Assembly: GCF_014529535.1 (NCBI RefSeq)
Contig: NW_023503493.1
Coordinates: 16,834,001 to 16,898,000 of the forward strand
DNA length: 64,000 bases
Direction of reading: 5' to 3'
Source of the DNA: Bradysia coprophila
Lineage: Eukaryota > Arthropoda > Insecta > Diptera > Sciaridae
How positions within the stretch are numbered: the first letter of the stretch is position 1; each line of letters begins with the position of its first letter. Below, in pieces: positions 35,385 through 49,342 of this stretch. Below the pieces are notes generated by a model that was not told the DNA's origin, made no database searches, and was given only the letters and a program-made list of their open reading frames with translations. The position numbers and the translations under genes are program-made.

Positions 35385-36200
35385 GAATATAATGTGAAGT
35401 AGATGTTGTTCTACATACTCATACTCAATTTTATGAGAAGCGGTAAAAGTGATACAAGTAACACAGCAGCAAGTACTGCCATATAAGATTTGTAGTCCGA
35501 ATAAAGGATTAAAGTTTCAGCTGCGACATAAGTATACAACAAGAGTTCCGTGCAGAATCCAAGAGAAGGTCAAGCTTGATATTCCTTGCAAAAAATGAAA
35601 ATAATTTTTCGATTTTTTTCTTCCTGTTTTATTGTTTTCCATTTTGTATTTTTAGTTTCAGCTACAGCTAGGGAATCAATTTGAACTTTTCAATATAAAA
35701 ATATCAGTCACTTAGTTAATAAAGCTGCTTCAGATAAACTCAATTCATTTCACTTGAAGTGCGGAACTCAATTCCACTTTCCTGAATATAGAAAAATAGT
35801 TTCTCAGTGTGTTGTGTTTTCGTTTGTTAATTCCATAAACTAAAACAACTTCGATTAAAAACTAAAAACAATGGCAAACAGACTGCTGAACATAACACTT
35901 TTTTTTGTGACTTTCAATAAAAGCTCACTCGCTTTGCCTATAAGTTATTAAATCCATGGGATAAATACGAACTAGAAACTGGGGTTAAAAGTCGATTCGA
36001 TGCATCATACTGTTTATGAATGGTTATACTACGTATTCCATGCATAGAAGGAAGACATCGCAACACGAAACTTCTATTTACACATTTTTACATTTTCTTA
36101 AAATCTCAAACAGACAAAAATCCATTATGTATGTCAGGTAAGACGTTCGTCAGAATAAATCCGTCTCTAAAACCATATCTCGTACCGATCGTGCAGAAAC
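35385..36200. other. Intergenic DNA between the hAT-like element and RSPRY1, no gene seen
   Basis: AT-rich sequence with only short open frames. The right end probably includes the 3' untranslated region of RSPRY1, whose stop lies at 36209. Confidence 0.35.
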
Positions 36201-36208
36201 GATTAGTA

Positions 36209-40126
<3,918 letters not shown>

Positions 40127-40129
40127 TTT

Positions 40130-41030
40130 GTATAAGAATTTTATATTCTATTTCCGTCTACGTATTTCGTCACAATCATAACCACCAGTAACTTAAAATT
40201 GTTGTTTTTGATTATTTTATAAACGTAAACTATTACAACAGACCAATTAATGCGTTCTAACCACTTTGATTACACGAAACTTTTTTTTCTCTATTTATTT
40301 TCAAAAACAAAAATTGTTTCAATTTGATGCGTTTATCAACAATACATTCGCGGTATTTGCGTGTGTGGAAGAATCGTCTTTTAATTTATTCTAATCAAAT
40401 AAAACTACTCATCGTCGATAGATTTTCTGATTCACCTTTGATTGTCCGTTTACACGCATTTTCTTGATTATTTTCTTAGAATTTTCGTTCTCATTCAATC
40501 AATTATTCCAGTCGAATGGTTCAATCGAATTTACATAGACCAGCAAATTGCACTGACTCACTTTCTATTAAATTGTTCGGTAAAATGCTAAAGTGGCCCT
40601 GGCAATTAATGAAATTCAATAAACACAGATTCGATCTGCGCGACCGATTGATTGACTAGTGACTTTATAAATAAAATAAATAAATTCCTTATTGCACCAT
40701 TCGAATTGTCAAAAATAATATCGTGTTCAGTGCACTAAATTTTTTTTGTTGTGACTACAGCAAGACAGTGTTGCGAGCTTCATTGTCGGTAAGTGTTGTT
40801 AGCACTTTATCAATGTTAAGTCTGCTGTAATTGTAGTTGTGTTGATAAACATGATTAGTTAATAAAAGTATCAAACAGATATGGACATTGAGCTTTTATT
40901 TTGACATAAATTGTGAGTGCATTGAAGATACCTGTTTTATACTTCTTTTGTACTTATACTTATTCACAGACAAGCCAACACTTTGCAGTTTTATAGGTAG
41001 GATTTGTGTAAGTTGCGGTTATATGCTCTT
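40130..41030. other. Region upstream of RSPRY1, no gene seen
   Basis: AT-rich DNA likely holding the RSPRY1 leader and promoter. No core promoter element could be fixed by eye, and no protein-like open frame is present. Confidence 0.35.
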
Positions 41031-41096
41031 CTGTGGATGACAGTAGGTTGTTTTTGGCCTGTCAAAATTCGTTTTTACAGTACGATGGGACAGACA
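41031..41096. repeat. Dispersed repeat also found inverted at 62396-62471
   Basis: CTGTGGATGACAGTAGGTTG, TTTTTGGCCTGTCAAAATTC and GTTTTTACAGTACGATGG match the reverse strand at about 62396-62471 with few changes. The phrase TCTCTGTGGATGACGATT also occurs at 62534 and 62898, so a small family of related elements is present. Confidence 0.6.
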
Positions 41097-41104
41097 TACT
41101 CTGC

Positions 41105-41492
41105 CAGAGCCTATTTTTGGTAATTTTTTTTGGAAATTTTTACCAAACTTTCCAAAAAATTGCCAAAAATTTCCAAAAACTGAGATCGTCAAAAAACCGA
41201 ATTTTTCTACAATTTCGAACAGTTTCGGCAACTCATGAGCTCAGCCTTGTGTTTTACCCGGCCCTCAATGATTTTGGTTGATTCTTGACACTATCAGCTT
41301 TCAAATGAAGTCGAGTATGGTTCATTTGATAGATGAGAGCGTCAGTAAGCAAACAAAATCATTTAGAGACGGCTAAGACACAAGGCTGAGCTCAGGAGTT
41401 GCCGAAACTGTTCGAAATTGTGGAAAAATTCGGTTTTTAGACGATTTCAGTTTTTGGAAATTTTTGGCAATTACCAAAAATAGACCCTGTAC
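41105..41492. mobile_element. MITE-like palindrome
   Basis: Arms of over 100 bp are inverted copies: CCTATTTTTGGTAATT pairs with AATTACCAAAAATAGAC, and TTCGAACAGTTTCGGCAACTC with GAGTTGCCGAAACTGTTCGAA. A further pair is GAGCTCAGCCTTGTG with CACAAGGCTGAGCTC. It is followed directly by a copy of the TATCTGTTTTGGACG family, so insertions are clustered. Confidence 0.7.
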
Positions 41493-41508
41493 TCTGCTTT
41501 TAGTATTA

Positions 41509-41620
41509 CGTATCTGTGGTGGACGGTAGGTATTAGGAAATTCCGCGAGTTGTAGCCCGAACGGAGTGAAGGCAAAAAGCGAAAGTGCCTAAAATGTGCC
41601 GTCCAGAACAGATGCGTATA
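41509..41620. mobile_element. MITE, TATCTGTTTTGGACG family, short copy 2
   Basis: ACGTATCTGTGGTGGACGG at the left and CCGTCCAGAACAGATGCGT at the right are inverted relatives of the family ends. The inner TTGTAGCCCGAACGGAGTGA matches the inverse of the 47118-47240 copy. Confidence 0.6.
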
Positions 41621-41760
41621 CGACGTTTCATGCTGAGGCATGCAAAAAATTGACGTCACAACATAATATTTACAGTGTTCATGGCTTCATGAGATCAATG
41701 AGCAGTTCAAGTATTCGACAGCTGTCAGAATATTTATAAGACGTCTTCGATGAAGGTCAC

Positions 41761-41950
41761 CAATGAAAGTAAATAGATAGGTATGGCCAAACGTTCAAAT
41801 TTGTTCTAGCCGGAGCACATACGGATTTGCATGGCGCCACCTCAAACGAACTCATTTCTAGTGGAAATTTTCGTTTGAGGTGGCGCCATGCAAATTCGTA
41901 TGTGTCCCGACTTGTATGGAGTGGCCATACCTACTTATCTACTTTCATTG
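41761..41950. mobile_element. 190 bp palindromic element, GGTATGGCC ends
   Basis: It begins CAATGAAAGTAAATAGATAG and ends with the close inverse CTATCTACTTTCATTG-like sequence. The core GGCGCCACCTCAAACGAA pairs with TTCGTTTGAGGTGGCGCC. The outer motif, GGTATGGCC with ACGTT and the CTTGTATGGAGTGGCC side, is shared with 63352-63487, whose hairpin core differs. Confidence 0.7.
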
Positions 41951-42020
41951 AAGGTCACGCCCAAGGCTGTGGTGAAATTTTTGTATGAAACGTGTTGTGA
42001 TGAAAAAGAAGAAGTAATTT

Positions 42021-42165
42021 TGACAAGTACCCTAAGGCAAGTTAAAATAAACTGGTCCTGTGTCCTCTCGCTCTCAACGTCCCACGTTGAAAGAGAAGCA
42101 AATACTTTGACAAGTACCCCAAGGCAAGTTATAATAACTAGTTTTCGGTTTTCTCGCTCTGATCA
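42021..42165 (+). repeat. Short direct duplication
   Basis: GACAAGTACCCTAAGGCAAG at 42022 and GACAAGTACCCCAAGGCAAG near 42110 begin two related units of about 90 bp, each also containing a CTCGCTCT phrase. No function is apparent. Confidence 0.5.
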
Positions 42166-42336
42166 TAACAGTCTATAAGTGCGTTAAAATTTTAAATATT
42201 TTCAATTGATAGTTGGACAAAATATTGCTGACGTCATATAATAAATGTCAAAAACTAAGCGTTAAAGGGACCCGCTATGGGGTATTTTTTTAAATAAAGG
42301 CGAACTTACGGCGTGATGAGTTGTAATATTTTTACA

Positions 42337-42500
42337 TTCCTAAGGATAGAAAGATGAAAAGTGGAGTTTTCGTAGGAATTTTGTTGATCCGAGGAGTAGC
42401 CGAGGTCAATAAACACACGAAAACGAGACTTTTAATTTTATTTATCCCGAGATATGGTTTTCGACGCATGTAAATAGCATGTAAAGTAAATTTTATCATG
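42337..42500. repeat. Second copy of the dispersed repeat at 7855-8050, inverted
   Basis: GATGAAAAGTGGAGTTTTCG, GAGGTCAATAAACACACGAA and GGTTTTCGACGCATG match the reverse strand of the 7.9 kb copy. No coding content. Confidence 0.6.
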
Positions 42501-42829
42501 AAATACACTGGCGTGCAATGCATCAACTAAATTGTTGAAAGAAAATATTAGATAGATGACGTGGAAATGATTCGACCAAAAATCTTGATAGCGGAACGAT
42601 TGTGTTGATGTAATAATTTTCGATTCAACGCTGAGTGTGAGTTCAACTGAAGAATACTATTTCTTTTGTTGCAGTAGATACGTTCATATTACCCCGCTAC
42701 AAGAGGAAGCGTTATGAAACGCATATGGGTTGAAACCTATCAGTTTTGCGAGGAAGAGAAGAATCTTGAAAATAGCCAGAGGTAATATGACAAACAATGT
42801 TTTGCCATGAAGCAAAAGCTAGACTTACA

Positions 42830-43225
42830 GTGAATAATTGCTTTTATGCAACTCGAACTTTAGATCGCTCTGTTGCCACATTCAAAATAATTGCGGCTTG
42901 TCAACTTTCGGCACCCTGGACTTTACTTAAATAGTCGTGGAATACCTCCAAATAAATTTCTAAAAATCGAGAATTCAGTTTTGGATGTTTAGAAATTTAT
43001 TAGGAGGCATTCCTCGACTATTTAAGTAAAGTCCAGGGTGCCGAAAGTTGGAAAGCCGCAATTAATTTCAATGTGATAAAACGTTGTATGAATCTCGGCG
43101 CGAAGTACTTTATTAGGCTCACGATGTGTATTATACTTATGGCCTCGTGTCATAAATACACATCTAGGGCCTCATAAAGTACTTCGCACTCGATGTCATA
43201 AATAACTATTATATGTCTCTGTGTG
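42830..43225. mobile_element. Element of the TTTATGCAACTC family with a nested MITE
   Basis: The outer parts (GCTTTTATGCAACTCGAACT at the left; AAACGTTGTATGAATCTCGG, GTACTTTATTAGGCTCACG and CATAAATAACTATTA at the right) match the palindromic element at 50879-51228. Between them, at 42892-43061, lies a separate palindrome with TTGCGGCTTGTCAACTTTCG / inverse ends and arms containing CACCCTGGACTTTACTTAAA. One element appears to have inserted into the other. Confidence 0.65.
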
Positions 43226-43294
43226 GTAAGGGTAACATTGTAGCATCAGCTCTAAAAAAAGTGTAGGTTTATCTTTGCATCGATACAGAAAAAA

Positions 43295-43412
43295 TGATAT
43301 GCTTTTGTGTCCAAATGTTTATTTTGACGAGTTAGATTATGATCAGTGCATTCGGCTTAGGATCACAATCACCAACTCGTCAAAATAAACATTTGGACAC
43401 AGGTGCATATCA
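43295..43412. mobile_element. 118 bp MITE-like palindrome
   Basis: TGATATGCTTTTGTGTCCAA and, inverted, TGATATGCACCTGTGTCCAA flank near-perfect arms (ATGTTTATTTTGACGAGTT) around a 30-40 bp middle. Confidence 0.65.
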
Positions 43413-43673
43413 CTTATAATACTTTAAATCAAATGTCGACCTAAAATGTTCTTAATTGAACATGTCCGAGAATATACCGTTGACGTTAATGCCAGTCTTG
43501 ACGTTGGCTGTTTTCCAAAAGGCTACAAAAGAGTGTTCTAGTTAACCGACAGCTAAGTTGCACGGTGTTTGGAACCGAAGAGAACAAGCAAGATCCATAA
43601 GCTGACACGCAATTTGGCATCCCTATGCGTATCAAAAACAGTAGAGGGATGAGAAATGGAGTTTATCTGGTGA

Positions 43674-44017
43674 TCTCGTTAAAATGAATAAGGAAAAAAA
43701 TTCAAATCCAAATATGGACGTGGTTTTTGTGTCGATAAAGTCGATGCCATTGATGGAACGGAATCTCTAATTATCTCTAATTTCTGAAAGGCTGAAATTT
43801 TCAAGAAATTGGTAAAACCCCTATTTTTGATACAGTTGCCGTTTCACGGTGGTAAGGAAGAAAATTAATCTGCCTTTATCATATCATCTGGGCTAAGGAC
43901 ACGAGGACTGTTTGCGTTTGCACCATATAGTTACACTCGAGAGGTGGTCTCGATAAAATGAATAAGGAAAAAAATTCAAATCCAAATATGGACGTGGTTT
44001 TTGTGTCGATAAAGTCT
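43674..44017. repeat. Pair of 70 bp direct repeats
   Basis: The block TAAAATGAATAAGGAAAAAA continuing to GTGTCGATAAAGTC occurs at 43674-43743 and again, almost unchanged, at 43948-44017. About 200 bp of unrelated sequence separates the copies. Confidence 0.7.
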
Positions 44018-44019
44018 CG

Positions 44020-44822
44020 AGCGATACATTGTGACGCTGATGCTAATCGGCACCCAATGTAACTCTATGGTTTGCACTGTTTGCTACAATATCAGGTGGA
44101 TTTCGAATCACCTAGCACAGTAATAGAATATTATGGTCAATGCTTTCAAGGACTAAATCTTGATTAAGGTTACGCCCATGACATGACATGGATCATTTGT
44201 ACCATCCTGTACTTGAATAGTGATACATTTTATCGCATCTCTAAATTTTGATACAATATCTGAGCAAAGACAAATCTTTAACATCCGAAGTTTCGTAGAA
44301 TTCTTTGAAATTTAAATGAAGTGCACTGTCTGTCACGTGTAACATAAATTTTCACAGAAGTCTGACCATCCCTTGCATTACTAAATTTGTGTCAAATTCT
44401 CTAATTCGCATACACGACATGATAACATTGTATAATGATCAATGGATGCATCGCAATCAGGCTAGTATAGGCACTAAGTTAGAAACTCTGAAGTACATCG
44501 CAAAATTATGGCTTTGATCATACCAATCGTATCAGTTGCAAACGGACTTGGTTTTGTAGTGTTTGCTCTAAGCCGAACACACAATTTTCGAAACAAATCT
44601 GCTAATTAGGCGTACTCACTCGAACTCCTGACAAAATATTTCTAAGCCCGGCCTGGAGGTAGTTTCCGCCTGAGTAGGATTCTTACAATAGCACAAAACC
44701 GTGGTCGGAACAAAATCATGGGAACAAGTCAGCTTCAATCGGAAAAAGTGACAGCGCACACATCCAGTTGGGATTGTAGTGAAACAAACTGATTTTTGTT
44801 GTTGGTTTCTTCGTTATCGGTT
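44020..44822. other. Intergenic DNA upstream of the L36 3' end, nothing recognised
   Basis: Only short open frames without recognisable domains are present. Confidence 0.35.
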
Positions 44823-44842
44823 GTTTATTTAGAAAAAACAGT

Positions 44843-45488
44843 TTATTTTGCATGACCAGCCTTTCGCATTTGTGTAAGAATGTTCGACAATTCTTCACGC
44901 TTCTTTTTGCCGCGGATGTGTGTGCCCAAACGAGCTTTGCAGAACTTCAAGGCGCGCTTATCCTTGCTGATCTTCAACAATTCCATGCATCGTTTCTCGT
45001 ATGGTGCATGTCCGACGACCTCACGAACCAAATCTCTGACGAATTTGGTGTGCTTGGTTTGAACCTGAAAGAATTGGAAGAAGGAATTTTTAGCTTCATT
45101 GACTAGAAACGGTGACAATGACCGAAACTATTTTGGGTTTTATTTTGTGTGGGGTTATCAGAGCCTGCTTTAACCAGTAGCAAGAAGATCGAATCGAAAC
45201 AAAAGGCCAATTACAAAAGAATATTGCAACGGATTCTGTCCGATAAGGTCTGTAACCTTGCTGTCTGTGAATGGATAAATTGGTTTTCATCATTTCAGAA
45301 CCTCACACACACCCACACTCAAATTCGCAAACAATCTGCGAGTGAATCAAAAATTGAAAACTTACGTTCTTTAGCCGTGATGACCGTAAACCTTTGACTT
45401 TCTTGTCACCAGTGTACTTAACGTTCTTGATTTTAGCGGTTTTGTGTCCCTTGTTGAGACCAACGCATATTTCGTATCTGACAGGCAT
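44843..45488 (-). CDS. RpL36: 60S ribosomal protein L36 (eL36)
   Basis: This is a component of the large cytosolic ribosomal subunit. Exons 45488-45366 and 45064-44843 join in phase to 114 residues, matching the usual eL36 length. Exon 1 encodes [17 protein letters not shown] through RSSRLKN; exon 2 continues [18 protein letters not shown] and ends with the basic [25 protein letters not shown] tail. The protein is rich in Lys and Arg throughout. The intron (45065-45365) has a GTAAGT donor and a pyrimidine-rich TTCTTTCAG acceptor. A further intron lies in the 5' untranslated region. TTTATT at 44824-44829, i.e. AATAAA on the coding strand, may be the polyadenylation signal. Confidence 0.95.
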
Positions 45489-45697
45489 CTTGGTGCTGGA
45501 AAACACAAATAAGGCAGAGGTTAGCTGTTGCCTTCAAATGCGAATATCTCGCGATAAAACAAATTTCCGCACAGAAATCCATTGCACTATTCATGTATCA
45601 CTTATAAGCAATCTATTTTGCTGTTATTCAAATGGTTTTGGATCGAATTTAGCGATAGATGAATTAAATTTCGTCGGATAAAATATTATTTCGTTAC

Positions 45698-45725
45698 CTG
45701 CGAATAGAATGACAACCGGAAAGAG
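45698..45725 (-). promoter_or_regulatory. 5' untranslated exon of RpL36 with TOP-like start
   Basis: On the minus strand the sequence CTCTTTCCGG begins at about 45725 and is followed after about 28 nt by a GTAAC donor. The next exon begins at 45495 after a TTTTCCAG acceptor, only seven bases before the ATG. Ribosomal protein transcripts of animals start with a 5' terminal oligopyrimidine tract that controls translation with growth signals; this tract fits that role. The exact start site is inferred. Confidence 0.6.
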
Positions 45726-45993
45726 TTTTACAGAGGACGATGACGTTCGATGTAAACTTTGACAGCTCGGCGGGAGGTAAGCGCATGCGTGTTTTCTGAT
45801 GGGTGCGATGTATGTTTTGTTTTAGTGCGTTTAGTGCAAAGGTTGGAAAGCCATCTACATATTGAAGCGATTAGTATTTTTTGATGACATTATTTATAAT
45901 ATTTTCCTAAATCATAATCCGCGGTGTTTCCGCGGTTGTCCTGTAGAAGCCGAAATAGAGTTTTTTTTTTATTTTTACAGATTTTGAAATGTC

Positions 45994-46100
45994 AATTTGA
46001 AGAAAAATAGTTATCTATGCAACTCAACATCATAATGTGCAAAATTTGCAAACTTTAGATGTCTCTGTGGCATAAAACTTTGTATGCAACTCGATGCAAA
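45994..46100. repeat. Fragment of the TTTATGCAACTC element family
   Basis: The run AGTTATCTATGCAACTCAAC, AAAATTTGCAAACTTTAGAT and GTATGCAACTCGATGCAAA matches the left arm of the palindrome at 50879-51228. Confidence 0.6.
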
Positions 46101-46118
46101 TAACTAATTATATGCTGC

Positions 46119-46273
46119 CTACTGGGGACGAAAGTTGAAAAATGTAAGTCCAATGGCCGAAAGTGACAGAAAATTGTGAGCCAAAGGGACAAAAGCGAAG
46201 CTTTCGCCGCGTGGGCTAACATATCTGTCACTTTCGGCCTGTGGGTTTACTTTTTTTTTCTTTCGCCCCGCAA
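46119..46273. mobile_element. MITE-like inverted repeat
   Basis: The left arm CTGGGGACGAAAG...GGCCGAAAGTGACAGA pairs with the right arm TCTGTCACTTTCGGCC...CTTTCGCCCCG. The arms are about 50-60 bp and imperfect, around a GAAGCTTTCG centre. Confidence 0.6.
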
Positions 46274-46437
46274 TATATCAAGTCTAAGGTTATTTGAAAT
46301 GTCAAAAATCATCCACAGAGAACCCTAACCTCAACGTATGCGCAATGAAAATGAGCAGGCACTTTGATCATGATTGAAATTAGAAACAAATGCTTTAATG
46401 GTTTTCTTGAAAAATAATGAGCCTAAACACCTACGCG

Positions 46438-46710
46438 CAGAGAAATGATAAGCACGGCGCCTCACGGCTGCGATAAAACACGCCTGACGGATTTTTTCTG
46501 AAAAATTTAAAGACGATGCGACCAGAACGTTAATCATTTAGTCAAGGTATAGTTAAATGTCGCTTATGAAAACGATATATATCGTAAACCAAATTTTCCA
46601 AATTTTACATACAAATGTAAAAAAGATTGACAGTTCAACCGTTCTATGAAAAAAGCAGTCAGGCGTGTTCTATTCCAGCCGTGAGGGACCACGCTTATCA
46701 TTTCTCTGAC
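46438..46710. mobile_element. MITE with about 55 bp inverted ends
   Basis: CAGAGAAATGATAAGCACGG at the left and, inverted, CAGAGAAATGATAAGCGTGG at the right are followed by CTCACGGCTG and CACGCCTGAC on both arms. The middle is AT-rich and non-coding. Confidence 0.7.
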
Positions 46711-47117
46711 TTACGACATACAAGAAACAATAATAATTTCACCTTTTATACATTGGAAATCTATTAAATTAAACGTTTTTGTAGATTCGGAAAAAACATA
46801 AAATTAAACGGCATCATCTCAATAATTCCAAAAAAAATTTTCACCGAGTTCTCTATGGATGACGGTGCAGCTGTCGGATTTACAGTTACTCGGACTTGAT
46901 CTTCATGCGAAAGTGCCCAAAATAAATCGTCCACAACAGATACATAATAGTTATTGCATTGACACCCACGGCTTGCGGCTTCTAGTAAAAATTAGCCACA
47001 AAATAACTAACTTAGCATTTACCACTAACTGCAGTTGAACTTTTCATGTGTCGGGCCGAAAATGAGAGAGTTTCGAGATTTTTCTCGGGTTTTCGACCCC
47101 TTTCATGAAAAATTTTT

Positions 47118-47240
47118 AGGTATCTGTTTTGGACGATTGATTTTAGGCACTTTCGCATGTAGCCGTAGCCCTCACTTCGTTCGGGCTACAACTCGCGAAA
47201 TTGCCAAAAATCAGACGTCCAAAACAGATACACAAATAAC
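47118..47240. mobile_element. MITE, TATCTGTTTTGGACG family, copy 3
   Basis: AGGTATCTGTTTTGGACGAT at the left and, inverted at the right, ACGTCCAAAACAGATACAC end a 123 bp element with TCACTTCGTTCGGGCTACAA inside. A partial copy lies at about 46900-46953. It stands some 220 bp upstream of the BioF-like start codon. Confidence 0.65.
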
Positions 47241-47462
47241 TAATTTGAACTGTTGTCAAAATTTAGTTTCATTAACTCGGCGCGTTCACTGGGCGACGAA
47301 AAAATAGGATTCCTGTACGGGCTCTCACAAACTTGGTAAATAGAAAGAGCGGGTAATATACCAACGTTTGACCTCTACAGATTCAGTCTTCAGATTGCAT
47401 TTGTGCTGTTTGGGTTGCTCTTCAGTTTTCAAGCGTTTTCAAACTATCTACTTTGTATAATT

Positions 47463-48835
47463 ATGTCGCGCCTGGAACAACAATTAGCTGATTCGCTTTG
47501 TGTGAGAGAAAAGGGCTCTAGGCTACGACGTTTGGTGATAGATGATTCTGACAGCATTGACTTTAGTTCAAACGATTTTCTGGGCTTGTCTCGTAGTTTG
47601 AAAATGCGAAATGATTACTTAAACGAACTGAATTCGATGCCACAAATATTGGGATCAACGGGATCTAGAATTCTAACGGCAAATTCTAAATATGTCGAAG
47701 ATTTGGAACAGTACTTGTCCACTTTTCATCGAGCACCATCAGCGCTAATATTCAATTCGGGATTCGATGCTAATTATAGCTTATTCAGTACAATACCGCA
47801 ACAAGGTGATATAATTCTGTATGATGCATTAATTCACGCCAGTATTCATGAGGGAATGAAGCATTCTCGTGCTGGTCGTCTGATAGCATTTGCCCATTCG
47901 GATATTTCCGATCTGAAAAGGCATATTGATACGTTGAAGAATACCAAACAGAATATATTCGTCTCCATTGAATCGGTATATTCAATGGATGGTGACGTGG
48001 CGCCATTATCAGATATTGTCTCGCTGCTTCGTTCGTATTGGCCGAATGGAGAAAATGGACATTTAATCGTCGACGAAGTAAGATAACGTTATAAAAGAAA
48101 ATGGCAATGACTTATTCGATATCGGTTTATTAGGCTCACGGCACAGGTGTATTTGGTGAACATGGACGAGGTGTCGTACAACAGCTAAATTTGCAAGACC
48201 AGATCTTTGCTCGACTTCACACATTCAGCAAAGCGTTGGCTGGCAGTGGCGGTATGATCATAATTCATTCTAAATGAAATTCGATGCACTAAAACGTGTT
48301 ACTTTTTTCACACACAGCGGTCATTTTTGGATCACAGACACTTCGACAATATTTAATTAACTATGCGAGACCCTTCATTTTCTCAACGTATATGCCATAC
48401 AGTGGCCTTGCGTTGATAAAGACAGCATATAAACAATTGGAGTCAAAGGAAACGGTGAAGGTAAATGATTAGACTTTGCAGTCATTGTAGGACGTTAATA
48501 GTTTTGGACCATTTAACCAGGCTCAAAAACACTTGAATGCCATTATACGACGCTTTCGTGACACCATTTGTTTACCACCTGTTGCCAAACTATTACCATC
48601 TACAGGTCCTATTCAGGGCATAATATTGAGTGGTACTGCTGCTGTTAAGTCGTTTGAGGATTATCTGAACAGCCAAGGATTTATCGTGAAGGCGGTCATG
48701 TTTCCTATTGTGCCTAAAGGTGAGGAGCGCATAAGAATTTGCTTCCATGCCCATAACACTGTTGCAGAAATTGATAAATTTGTCAAATGTATTCACCAAT
48801 TCTTTCGCATTTATTATTTGAAATCTAAGATGTAA
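47463..48835 (+). CDS. bioF: 8-amino-7-oxononanoate synthase-like PLP enzyme (BioF/KAPA synthase)
   Basis: Enzymes of this type join pimeloyl-CoA (or pimeloyl-ACP) and L-alanine to 8-amino-7-oxononanoate, the first committed step of biotin synthesis. Exons 47463-48077, 48134-48251, 48318-48460 and 48521-48835 join in phase to 396 residues, the usual family length, with GT/AG introns of 56-66 bp. Fold-type I hallmarks: DFSSNDFLGLS and GSTGSRILTANS near the N-terminus, FNSGFDANYSLFS, DALIHASIHEGM, SIESVYSMDGDVAP, DEAHGTGVFGEHGRG, and HTFSKALAGSG with the PLP lysine. The related alpha-oxoamine synthases (5-aminolevulinate synthase, glycine C-acetyltransferase, serine palmitoyltransferase) fit less well by length and by the FNSGFDAN/YDALIHAS blocks. 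Animals normally lack biotin synthesis; several blocks recall fungal KAPA synthases, so transfer is a reasonable inference. No other biotin gene is in the window. The introns show it is a resident eukaryotic gene. Confidence 0.87.
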
Positions 48836-48947
48836 TTGAAATTGTTTAATAAGATGAAATGTTTTCCCTTTTTTTTCAAATTAATTTGTAGATTATTAAC
48901 AGGCTAAGACCCTGTACATTGATTAACCAAATGGTCAAAGAGATTCT

Positions 48948-48953
48948 AATAAA
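48948..48953 (+). promoter_or_regulatory. Polyadenylation signal of the BioF-like gene
   Basis: AATAAA lies 113 bp after the stop codon, preceding AATAATTTTAC. No competing plus-strand gene follows. Confidence 0.5.
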
Positions 48954-49342
48954 AATAATTTTACTTCCTTCATTACCCGATTTTCAATCAACAATTTTCC
49001 TTAGACTAACCATACTCTAATTACTCTAAGCAATTTTCTGATTGAGAACTTCTGAGAAAGTGAGTGGAGAGAAAGTAAAATTAAATTTGTCATCATCCAT
49101 TGCAAACGGTGCAGTTGAATAGCTTTCTCAGTGAACTTCTGTGGATCTTCTTACCTTTACAATACAATATTGCTGTACACGACACCATTGGGACGCAGGT
49201 TCGTTACCAAAATGTCGGCCCGGATGATCCTTTTATCTCCTCGTTATTAAATGAACTACCACTACTCATCGTCTCCATACTTTATTACAGCACGTTAAAT
49301 AGAAAACGGTGAATTTTTGGTCTTTAGCTTCCTATGTACGAA

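Noticed and set aside
41888-42178. Plus-strand frame of 96 codons
   Set aside because: It crosses the arm of one palindrome and a short direct duplication. No protein features.
47403-47462. An N-terminal hydrophobic extension of the BioF-like protein
   Set aside because: The in-frame upstream stretch has no ATG; the first ATG is 47463, which gives the normal family length.
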